Origin: Curvibacter sp. GWA2_64_110
GTDB taxonomy: Bacteria; Pseudomonadota; Gammaproteobacteria; Burkholderiales; Burkholderiaceae_C
NCBI GenBank assembly: GCA_001797315.1
Contig: MGPC01000018.1
Coordinates: forward strand, 62,001-126,000
Reading direction: 5' to 3'
Length of the DNA: 64,000 bases
Below, piece after piece: positions 1 to 7,317 of the stretch (within the stretch, counting starts at the first letter, position 1; the number at the start of each line of letters is the position of its first letter). The position numbers and the translations under genes were made by a program. Below the pieces are notes generated by a model that worked only from the letters and a program-made list of their open reading frames with translations, did not search any database and was not told where the DNA came from.

Positions 1-927
1 GATGACGCAACGCCGTGCAGGACCCAGCAGGCGGTCTTGTCAGTCTTTGCGGACGATCTCGAAGAACGTGCGCTGGGCAAGGTCGTCAGGGCATCCCAAT
101 TGCAGGACATGCGACAGTGGACTGATGTGCCAACCGAGTCGTCCCGCCGCTTGGTCCTGCGTCTGCAGGCACTCCAGCCGGCATCTGATCAGCTGACGGT
201 CTTCCTGCCCGGCCACATCGTACCGGGCGCCATTGAGCTGGCATCACCCTGGGGCGCCACGTTGGCCACCCGCGAATTCTCAACCGTCGCCGATCTCGAC
301 CTGTTTGCCGTGGACAACACGGGCAGTGAAGTCCAGCGGTTCCAGGAACTTGTCGCCGCCAGACCGGATTACGAGGCGGTCAGCCGCTATGCCGACTTCA
401 CATCGACAGATCTCCCCAGCTGGCTGGTCTCCGGCGGTTTGACCAGCGCACTGCAACTGACACAACGGCCCTGGTACTGCGCCTTTGCGCCGACACGCCT
501 GCAGTGGCTCGGCTGGGTGCGCCGGGCGCTCGAGCGGGGCCTCCTGGACCTCTCCATGGTGGAGGAAGACGTTCGTACCGGCCTGGTGCGCCCCTCCCTG
601 TTGGCCGACGTCAAGGCTGTCGCGCAGGGCACGGATGCCCCCACGCTGCCAGACCTGACGCTCGATGCGCTCTTCATGGCCCCTGAGCGCCGTTTGACGG
701 ATCAGCAGTACCGACTTTTGCACTCGGCCGAGTTGCAGAAACGGACGGTCAAATTCGCCAGGCGAAACTCAGCCGGCAAGCTCTCCAAACAAGGTCTGCT
801 CAAATACCTGTGGGGTTCGTTCAGGCGGCTTCCACGGCGAAGCGTCCAAGCCGCCTATCACCTTTACTCAATGACGGTTCGCCCTGCGGTCCAACGACTG
901 CGCCAGCAATCCGGACCTAGAGAATGA
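1..927 (+). CDS. Glycosyltransferase-like protein of polysaccharide cluster, 5'-truncated
   Basis: The reading frame is open to the left edge, so the true start lies outside the window. At least 300 C-terminal residues are visible. I recognise no catalytic motif in the visible part. A segment encoded at about 508-606 (LGWVRRAL...VEEDVRTG.VRPSLL) closely resembles the tail of the GT8-type protein at 5457-7028, so I infer a related glycosyltransferase or a protein sharing its C-terminal module. The end is basic and Arg-rich, as in that protein. Its stop codon overlaps the start of the ABC permease gene (ATGA), so the two are translationally coupled. The specific activity cannot be named. Confidence 0.55.
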   Translation, partial: DDATPCRTQQAVLSVFADDLEERALGKVVRASQLQDMRQWTDVPTESSRRLVLRLQALQPASDQLTVFLPGHIVPGAIELASPWGATLATREFSTVADLDLFAVDNTGSEVQRFQELVAARPDYEAVSRYADFTSTDLPSWLVSGGLTSALQLTQRPWYCAFAPTRLQWLGWVRRALERGLLDLSMVEEDVRTGLVRPSLLADVKAVAQGTDAPTLPDLTLDALFMAPERRLTDQQYRLLHSAELQKRTVKFARRNSAGKLSKQGLLKYLWGSFRRLPRRSVQAAYHLYSMTVRPAVQRLRQQSGPRE

Positions 928-1688
928 AACCTTTATTACTGGCAGCGTCGTCACTTGTCATGCGCGACTACCGGGTGCGCTTTCGCCGCACCCTATTGGG
1001 CATCGTCTGGTTCCTTGTGCCGCTCTTCACCTTGGTTGGCATGGCACTGTTGGTGGGCAAGGACCTGGGCCTGTACACCGAGGGGCAATCGAGCAGCTAT
1101 CTGGTCCAACTGCTGGCGGGGCTGATTCTCTGGCAACTGCTGGCCGACACCTGGCTTGAACCCATGCGGCTTGCCCGGCGCGCCAACATGCTTTTGCGCT
1201 CAGTGGTCTTTGACACCCGGATCCTGTTGGCTGCCGGCGCACTGTCCGCCCTGGTCGCCTTTGCACTCAAGCTTCCGGTCCTGCTAGCCGCGCTGCTCTG
1301 GTTCAACGTTCCGCTCACGCTGTCAAGCGCCTGGCTTCCTTTTGTTGTATGCGGCCTGGTTGCCGCCGGCATGGCCATGGCCTGCTTCACCCTGCCCCTC
1401 AGCCTGGCGCTGCTCGACGTGCGCTATGCCATGCCTTTTGTTCAGTACGCACTTCTGCTGGCAACGCCGATTTTCTACACGGCGCCCAGTGTAGGGCCGG
1501 TGGCATGGCTCAACCAGGGCAACCCCTTCAGCCACCTGATTCTCCCGCTCCGGGACACGCTCACAGGCGTCTCGCCTGACGCGGGCGCTCTCATGGCGCC
1601 CCTTGTGCTGACCTTGTGCCTGCTGGCACTGGGGCTACGCTATTTCCAGGCCAAGATCCGCCTGGCCATCGCCTATATCGGCCATTGA
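924..1688 (+). CDS. wzm: ABC-2 type polysaccharide export permease (Wzm-like)
   Basis: This 254-residue integral membrane protein has about six hydrophobic segments and the RDYRVRFRRTLLGIVWFLVPL start typical of Wzm/KpsM/RfbA-type permeases. The family forms the inner-membrane channel that exports undecaprenyl-linked O-antigen or capsule chains, working with a Wzt ATPase. The ATPase gene follows two bases downstream and the upstream gene overlaps by four bases, so this is one transcription unit. The length matches the family (250-270 residues). The gene symbol is given by family; the exported glycan is unknown. Confidence 0.85.
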   Translation: MKPLLLAASSLVMRDYRVRFRRTLLGIVWFLVPLFTLVGMALLVGKDLGLYTEGQSSSYLVQLLAGLILWQLLADTWLEPMRLARRANMLLRSVVFDTRILLAAGALSALVAFALKLPVLLAALLWFNVPLTLSSAWLPFVVCGLVAAGMAMACFTLPLSLALLDVRYAMPFVQYALLLATPIFYTAPSVGPVAWLNQGNPFSHLILPLRDTLTGVSPDAGALMAPLVLTLCLLALGLRYFQAKIRLAIAYIGH

Positions 1689-1690
1689 CC

Positions 1691-3070
1691 ATGACAGGCG
1701 AAACCAACATCGTTCTAGAGCTTGACCAGGCCAGCAGGCTGTACCCCCGCGACATCTCAGATACGCCATCTGCCATCCTGCGTGAAATGCTGTTGCCCGG
1801 CAGGCTGCTGAACACACCGGGGCCAGACTCCTTCTTCGCACTGCGCGGCGTCAGTCTTCGCTTGCGCAAAGGCCAGAAGCTGGGCGTCATCGGTGCCCAT
1901 CGCAGCGGAAAGACCAGCCTGGCCGGCATCGCCAGTGGTGTCCTCCAGCCCACGAGCGGCAACGTCTCGGCACAGGGAAGCAGGCTGCTGATCAGCCGCC
2001 CTACGGCTGGGTTCAAGCCGACCTTGACGTCGATTGAAAACCTCCGCCTGCGCGCCAGCCTTGCCGGCTTGCATGGCGAACTCCTGGACGCCGTATTGGA
2101 CAGAACACTGTCCCGCTGCGGCGTGGACTACCCGGAAGCACGGATCCCCATGGGGAACCTCTCCCCCTACGTCGTCAAGCAACTCGGCCTGACGCTGCTG
2201 CTGGAACTCCCGGCCGACATCTTGGTCGTCGATGGAATCAGCAGTGCAGGCATCGGCGACGCACGCTGGCTGACCCGGGGGCTGCTGCAGGAAAAGATAG
2301 ATGCCAGCACAGCCCTGATCATCAGCTCCGACTTCAGTTTCATACAGGAAGTGGCCGAAGAGGCCGTCCTGCTCCATCACGGCAGGCTATACGGCCCGTT
2401 CAGCGTTGAAAAGGCAATCGACCACTTCAACGAGTTGCCGCAAGAGGATGTCCTTTGCGGTCTTCCGGATAGCGCCCACGATCCCCAGACGCCACCTACC
2501 ATTGTTGGTCAACCATACAGCGACCTGTCTGCCGACCAGTCGCTGGATGACGATCCCGACCCTTACGACCACACAGATAGCGAAGCTGATGATGAAGCCT
2601 CTTCGTCTTTGGCGGGGAAAGGTAAGTCACGGAACAGGCCCTCATGGGAAGTTCTGGGAATTACGGTAGATGGGGAGGAATACAGACATTCGCAACGTAG
2701 TCTGATTCGGCGGCCCGGTGATAAATTGAGTGTGAGCGTAGAAATGATCTCTCTGCGCAATCAGAAATTTAGCGGCGGACGTTTCTCTTTGTTCGGGGGC
2801 AACAGTGGTTTGGAGGTTGGGGTCTTCTGCTATGAGCTGGAAGAGATGGAAATCCACGCCAATCAGAGGCACGTCCTTAGCTTCGACCTGACGATTCCAG
2901 ATTGGCACGAAGACTACTATGGACTAGCCTTCTGTCCAACGCATAGCAGCGCGTACCTCCTCCCTAAGCACAGGATGAAGATACTCATTTTCGGTGTCGG
3001 TGAAAAGAACGCTGTTCGTCGAACAAACGCTCTGCAAATAGGCAACAGCCGCTTCAATAGAAATAACTGA
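1691..3070 (+). CDS. wzt: Polysaccharide ABC exporter ATP-binding protein with C-terminal glycan-recognition domain (Wzt-like), degenerate motifs
   Basis: The protein has 459 residues from the ATG right after wzm. Residues 1-250 are an ABC ATPase domain, 255-315 a very acidic linker, and 318-459 a Wzt-type C-terminal beta domain. Walker A is intact (GAHRSGKTS, 68-76). The signature position reads LSPYV (157-161) instead of SSGM or LSGGQ. Walker B ends VVDG (179-182), with Gly where the catalytic Glu belongs. The H-loop reads ISSD (211-214), with Ser for His. In the family the N domain powers export and the C domain reads the modified non-reducing end of the glycan. The DNA becomes visibly A+T-richer from about 2570 onward, so the C domain may have a different origin from the ATPase domain. 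Confidence 0.85.
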   Translation: MTGETNIVLELDQASRLYPRDISDTPSAILREMLLPGRLLNTPGPDSFFALRGVSLRLRKGQKLGVIGAHRSGKTSLAGIASGVLQPTSGNVSAQGSRLLISRPTAGFKPTLTSIENLRLRASLAGLHGELLDAVLDRTLSRCGVDYPEARIPMGNLSPYVVKQLGLTLLLELPADILVVDGISSAGIGDARWLTRGLLQEKIDASTALIISSDFSFIQEVAEEAVLLHHGRLYGPFSVEKAIDHFNELPQEDVLCGLPDSAHDPQTPPTIVGQPYSDLSADQSLDDDPDPYDHTDSEADDEASSSLAGKGKSRNRPSWEVLGITVDGEEYRHSQRSLIRRPGDKLSVSVEMISLRNQKFSGGRFSLFGGNSGLEVGVFCYELEEMEIHANQRHVLSFDLTIPDWHEDYYGLAFCPTHSSAYLLPKHRMKILIFGVGEKNAVRRTNALQIGNSRFNRNN

Positions 3071-3072
3071 GC

Positions 3073-3945
3073 ATGTCAGCAAAGATAAACACGAGAAATA
3101 AAACACTTCGACCAAAGTGGTCCAAGAGCTTTGGACTCCCGAGACAGAAGCGGATCGAAGAGAAGCTATCGTTGCGAAGAAAAATCGCACTGCTTTTCCG
3201 ACATCGCAAGCTCTTCTGGACAGCTGGATGGCAAGCCCTCCTCTCGCGCCAGGACGCCGTGATCAAAGACGATGAGTACAAGGATCGTCTTCAATCGACA
3301 TTGGGTGAGTATTTGCATTGGTACTTCACCGACAAGTCATTTCTGCACAGCATCGACTGGATGGGGATTCCAACCCGCAAGTTGGTCACAGATGTCTGGG
3401 TTTATCAAGAAATCATTTTCGAAACCAAACCTGATCTGATCATCGAGATTGGAAGCCTTTGCGGAGGCAGCACTCTGTTCTTTGCTCAGATGCTGGAGCT
3501 AATTGGCAACGGGGAGGTTCTCTCCATCGACATTTCTCACGATTACTTCATGGCCAATCACCCAAAGATTCGAAAGATTACAGCCGACTGTTCGGACAGG
3601 GCCGTTGTTGAGCAAGTCAAAGATCTCTCGAAGGGAAAGCGGGTCATGGTGATCCACGACGGGGACCATACCGCGGAAGCGGTGGAGCGCGATCTGAAAC
3701 TGTATGCACCACTTGTGACACCCGGCATGTACCTCATCATTGAGGATGGTGTAGTTGATCTCCTCAACCCCAGGAGCAAGACTGGCGAGGCCTATTCGAG
3801 CGGCGGTCCACTGAAGGCCGCGAGAAATTTCCTCCGTGAGATGGGCAGCCAGTTCGAACTGGACATGAGACGAGAGCGTTTTATCTTGACGACAAACCCA
3901 AAGGGTTACCTAAGGCGAAAGCCTTCTGAGAACGTAAATGTCTAA
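3073..3945 (+). CDS. CmcI-family class I SAM-dependent methyltransferase
   Basis: The 290-residue protein carries EIGSLCGGS (125-133) as the SAM-binding motif I, then HDGDHT (195-200) and IIEDG (222-226). These match the cephalosporin-hydroxylase/rhamnosyl O-methyltransferase family (CmcI, PF04989), whose members O-methylate sugars or small molecules. The first 60 residues are basic. The gene starts two bases after wzt. Its DNA is clearly A+T-richer than that of its neighbours and uses codons such as AGA and ATA that are rare in the rest of the window. A sugar O-methyltransferase that modifies or caps the exported glycan is my inference. Confidence 0.75.
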   Translation: MSAKINTRNKTLRPKWSKSFGLPRQKRIEEKLSLRRKIALLFRHRKLFWTAGWQALLSRQDAVIKDDEYKDRLQSTLGEYLHWYFTDKSFLHSIDWMGIPTRKLVTDVWVYQEIIFETKPDLIIEIGSLCGGSTLFFAQMLELIGNGEVLSIDISHDYFMANHPKIRKITADCSDRAVVEQVKDLSKGKRVMVIHDGDHTAEAVERDLKLYAPLVTPGMYLIIEDGVVDLLNPRSKTGEAYSSGGPLKAARNFLREMGSQFELDMRRERFILTTNPKGYLRRKPSENVNV

Positions 3946-4002
3946 CCGGCATCTAAGCTGAGCAGAGAGAAGAAGAGACCAATCGTCCAAATAGGAAAAT
4001 CA

Positions 4003-4662
4003 ATGGCTTCTATCAACGTGATCGAATGGATTGAAAAATACGCCAAGCACATTGGCTCTGATGTTCTTGAAGTAGGAGCAAAGAGATACAAGGAACATGC
4101 GTATCTGGGCTTGCGCGAATTCCTCGCCGAGAAATTGCCTCGCAGCAGACTGATCGGGTGCGACATATCGGCAGGCGAAGGGGTTGATGTGGTACTGGAC
4201 ATCACGGCGCCCTTGCAAGTCGTCAAATCCACCCTACGGAACAAGACCTTCGATTCCGTGTTCTGCGTCAGCGTTCTGGAACATATTCCAGACGTGTTCA
4301 GCGCCTGCAAGAACATCAGTGCCCTCCTCAATCCCGGTGGCGCACTCTTTGTATCGGTGCCGTTTGTCTTCCGGTATCACGGCTATCCCGGCGACCTCTG
4401 GCGATTCACCCCCGAAGCCGTGACGTACCTGTTTCCGGATATCGATTTCCTCGACTACAAGTACTCCACGGTCACCACGCTGGAGCAGGACGACCGGATG
4501 TCTTTGAAGGACGAGAACCTGGAAAAGATGAACCGTTTCCTCTATCGCCCCAGATCACGAGAAGACAAGGTTGCGAGAAAGGAGGCCAAACAGGCCGGCG
4601 AAACGGTTGAGGCTTATTCGCTGGCCCCGGCCATGATCAACATGTTTGGATTCAAAAAATAG
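4003..4662 (+). CDS. Class I SAM-dependent methyltransferase (Methyltransf_11-like)
   Basis: The protein has 219 residues. VLEVGAKRY (21-29) stands for motif I, GCDIS (52-56) for the acidic loop, FDSVFCVSVLEHI (83-95) for motif IV and LNPGG (109-113) for the post-motif turn. This is a standard Rossmann methyltransferase layout, although motif I lacks the usual second and third glycines. The FRYHGYPGDLWRFTP segment is common in methyltransferases from polysaccharide clusters. The first 100 bases are A+T-rich like the preceding gene, and composition then returns to normal. Substrate unknown; modification of a cluster sugar is likely. Confidence 0.7.
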   Translation: MASINVIEWIEKYAKHIGSDVLEVGAKRYKEHAYLGLREFLAEKLPRSRLIGCDISAGEGVDVVLDITAPLQVVKSTLRNKTFDSVFCVSVLEHIPDVFSACKNISALLNPGGALFVSVPFVFRYHGYPGDLWRFTPEAVTYLFPDIDFLDYKYSTVTTLEQDDRMSLKDENLEKMNRFLYRPRSREDKVARKEAKQAGETVEAYSLAPAMINMFGFKK

Positions 4663-4704
4663 GCGCTGCGCAAACGGCAAGACCAAGTATCCGCACCGTC
4701 CTTC

Positions 4705-5427
4705 ATGCACGACAGACAAACCATGGAAAACTTCGACATCAGGGAAGTCAACGCCAACGATGAGTTGCGACTTGCGCTGAAACCAGAAAGATTCGTCCCC
4801 CGATCGTCGTCTTTCATGACGCTGCCCCACAAATACGATCGCGAAGACAGATCAGGACTCTGGCAATTCGAGACATTGAAGAAACTGGGGCTTGCGGCGG
4901 ACTCCCGATTGCTGGAGCTTGGCCCCGGTGGAGGACGGCTGGCGATGCACGTCATCCCTTACCTTCAACACGGCCACTATGCCGGACTCGATGTCTCGCG
5001 GCAGGGACTAGACTGGCTTTGGGATCTGTTGCCTGAGGTGGATCGGGCTCGCGAACCCAGTCTTTTCTGGGGCGGGGATTTCAATCTCGAAGGCCTGCTT
5101 CCCTGGAAGCCGGACATCATCTGGGCGCACTCGGTTTTCACCCACCTGTACTGGAACGAGATCGGCCAATGCCTTCACGAGATGCGAAAAGTTATCGCCC
5201 CCAAGGGCAATTTTTTCGCCACCTACTTCAACACCGTCGACAACATGTGGACTTCCCAGTCCTACGGGAAATCCGGCAAGAAACTGACATACGGTTTCAA
5301 GGACCCCTTCCACTACCGCTTTGATACCCTGCAGTCGCTTGCCCGGGAAACCGGCTGGCATGCCGTGCACGAGCAGATGGAAAAGAACCACAAAGGCCAG
5401 ACGTTGATTCGCTTCTCACCGCAGTAA
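4705..5427 (+). CDS. Class I SAM-dependent methyltransferase
   Basis: The protein has up to 240 residues. LLELGPGGG (69-77) is a clear glycine-rich SAM motif I, followed by GLDVS (94-98) and an IIWAHSVFTHL segment at the motif IV position. The family assignment (Methyltransf_25/23-like) is firm; the substrate is not known. An alternative ATG at 4723 would remove six residues, and neither start has a strong Shine-Dalgarno site. This is the third methyltransferase-like gene in a row between the exporter and the glycosyltransferase, so the glycan is probably methylated at several positions or at its chain end. Confidence 0.7.
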   Translation: MHDRQTMENFDIREVNANDELRLALKPERFVPRSSSFMTLPHKYDREDRSGLWQFETLKKLGLAADSRLLELGPGGGRLAMHVIPYLQHGHYAGLDVSRQGLDWLWDLLPEVDRAREPSLFWGGDFNLEGLLPWKPDIIWAHSVFTHLYWNEIGQCLHEMRKVIAPKGNFFATYFNTVDNMWTSQSYGKSGKKLTYGFKDPFHYRFDTLQSLARETGWHAVHEQMEKNHKGQTLIRFSPQ

Positions 5428-5456
5428 TCTGGCCAACGAGATGCCCCCACTGATTC

Positions 5457-7028
5457 ATGTGTAGCGTGACCCTCCGGATGCAGAATATTTTTGAACGCTT
5501 CCTCAGTTCAGACACATGGCGAGAAAGCCCGTGGCTGATCGTCGGGAAGGGGCCCAGCTTTTCAGCCATCCGGAATTACGACTGCTCCCGTTTCAGGGTC
5601 TTGACACTGAATGACAGTATTCGCGAGTTCGAGCATGCCGCGATCGCCCACTTCATCGATTTCAATGCCTTCAAACGATGCGCCCATGACCTGCATCGCG
5701 CAGACGCCGTCGTGCTTCCCTGGTTCCCCCATTTTGACAACAAGCCAGGCAACCTCGGGCTTGCCGACCTGCTCCTGCGTGAGCCAATGCTCCAGAAGCT
5801 GGCGCAGGAGAACCGCCTGTGCTGGTATGACCTGTCGACTTCCGCCCATCGTCAAGGCAACTTTCCCACCGTGTCAGCACTCTACTTCAGCGCTGAAGCC
5901 GCCTTGGATCTGCTGGCCACAGCGGGTGTCCGGAAAATCCGTTCACTGGGCATTGACGGAGGGAATGCCTACAGTACCGAGTTTGCTGATCTGATTGACG
6001 TCTCGCTGCTGACTAACCGTCGAAAGAGCTTCGACTGCCAGTTCGAATCGTTCGCCAAGATACTCACACGAACCGGCGTGGACTTCGCGCCGTTGGCCAT
6101 GGAAACACCGATCCGCATCCATGTGGCGTCCAGCGCCAGCGAGGCGCTTCCGGTCAAGGTGCTTGAGTATTCCATCAGGCAGCACGCAAGCACCACCGTC
6201 ACTGTCACCCCGTTGTGCGACGTCGGCATTTCAATTCCGAAGCCGCGCGCCCCCGAGAGCCAGCCACGCACCCCCTTTTCCTTCCAGCGCTTCCTGATTC
6301 CGCAGGTCTGCGGGTATGCCGGCCGTGCGATTTACCTCGACTCCGACATGCTGGTGTTCAAGGACATCACCGATCTCTGGCGTCGGCCCCTCGGGGACGC
6401 CGATGTGCTGGCTGCCTATTCGACATCTGCCAGCGGCCGGAAACCGCAATACAGCGTGATGCTCATGGACTGCAGCCAACTCAGGTGGAACATCCGGGAG
6501 ATCGTGGACCAGCTGGACGCGGGGACGCTCAGCTATGAGCAACTGATGTATGAGTTCTCGCTTGCCAGAGCCCGTGCGGACATCGAGCCGGACTGGAATT
6601 CACTGGAAGCCTACAAGGAAGGACAAACCGCCCTCTTGCACTACACGGACATGAACATGCAGCCTTGGGTATCGCACCTGAATCCGCTGGGCTATCTGTG
6701 GGTGCGGACACTCAGGCAGGCCGTGCGGGACGACGTGATACCCAGAGCCTTCGTTGAAGACGAAGTGCAGCGCGGCCATGTGCGCCCGTCCCTGCTCTAC
6801 CAGCTCGACCATGAGATCGACGACGCCATTCTGCTGCCCAAGGCGGCTCTCGCTGCGGATGCAGGTTTCACTCCGCCCTACCGCACCCTGGGGGCGCATC
6901 AAGCGTCACCATGGCGAAACCGTCTTCAGTGGTTGCGCGCCAGCCTGCGTACCAAGTACCAGACGACCCCGCTCTACCGGCTCGAACGACGAGTTCTCAA
7001 CCGGTTGAAAATCCAGTTTGACCGCTGA
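5457..7028 (+). CDS. Two-domain glycosyltransferase: DUF115/GT42-like N domain plus GT8-like C domain
   Basis: The protein has 523 residues. The first half has WLIVGKGPSF (27-36), LTLNDS (49-54) and HFIDFNAF, a pattern seen in DUF115/sialyltransferase-like Rossmann domains. The second half begins near PIRIHVASS (218-226) and has AIYLDSDMLVFKDI (291-304) with the DxD metal-binding motif of GT8 enzymes. Its HYTDMNMQPW stretch is also typical of bacterial GT8 proteins. Residues 411-450 match the tail of the truncated gene at the left edge. A bifunctional enzyme adding two sugars is possible; alternatively the N domain only binds a donor or acceptor. An alternative ATG lies at 5478. Confidence 0.65.
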   Translation: MCSVTLRMQNIFERFLSSDTWRESPWLIVGKGPSFSAIRNYDCSRFRVLTLNDSIREFEHAAIAHFIDFNAFKRCAHDLHRADAVVLPWFPHFDNKPGNLGLADLLLREPMLQKLAQENRLCWYDLSTSAHRQGNFPTVSALYFSAEAALDLLATAGVRKIRSLGIDGGNAYSTEFADLIDVSLLTNRRKSFDCQFESFAKILTRTGVDFAPLAMETPIRIHVASSASEALPVKVLEYSIRQHASTTVTVTPLCDVGISIPKPRAPESQPRTPFSFQRFLIPQVCGYAGRAIYLDSDMLVFKDITDLWRRPLGDADVLAAYSTSASGRKPQYSVMLMDCSQLRWNIREIVDQLDAGTLSYEQLMYEFSLARARADIEPDWNSLEAYKEGQTALLHYTDMNMQPWVSHLNPLGYLWVRTLRQAVRDDVIPRAFVEDEVQRGHVRPSLLYQLDHEIDDAILLPKAALAADAGFTPPYRTLGAHQASPWRNRLQWLRASLRTKYQTTPLYRLERRVLNRLKIQFDR

Positions 7029-7061
7029 CCCCTTACTCCGTCCCTTTCCAACCCCAGTGCC

Positions 7062-7298
7062 ATGAGTGAAACCATTTACACCCAGCTCAACCAGATCTTC
7101 CGCGATGTTCTGGACAACGACGACATCAACCTCACCGCGAAGACCACTGCCGCCGACGTACCGGGCTGGGACAGCCTGGCCCATATCAATCTGATCCTGG
7201 CCGTCGAACGGCATTTCAAGGTCCGCTTTGCCACGACGGAGATCGGCGGGCTGTCTGACGTTGGCGAACTGGTCGCCCTGATCGAAGCCCAGATCTAG
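7062..7298 (+). CDS. Acyl carrier protein
   Basis: The protein has 78 residues and is acidic and helical. GWDSLAHINL contains the DSL motif with Ser38, the expected 4'-phosphopantetheine attachment site. It is not the fatty-acid AcpP, because it lies inside a polysaccharide cluster directly before an FkbH-like gene. Standalone carrier proteins in this arrangement hold an acyl or glyceryl thioester for a dedicated pathway. The holo form would be made by a phosphopantetheinyl transferase such as the AcpS encoded at 60422-60814. Confidence 0.85.
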   Translation: MSETIYTQLNQIFRDVLDNDDINLTAKTTAADVPGWDSLAHINLILAVERHFKVRFATTEIGGLSDVGELVALIEAQI

Positions 7299-7317
7299 CC
7301 CAGATTTAGTCCCCAGC

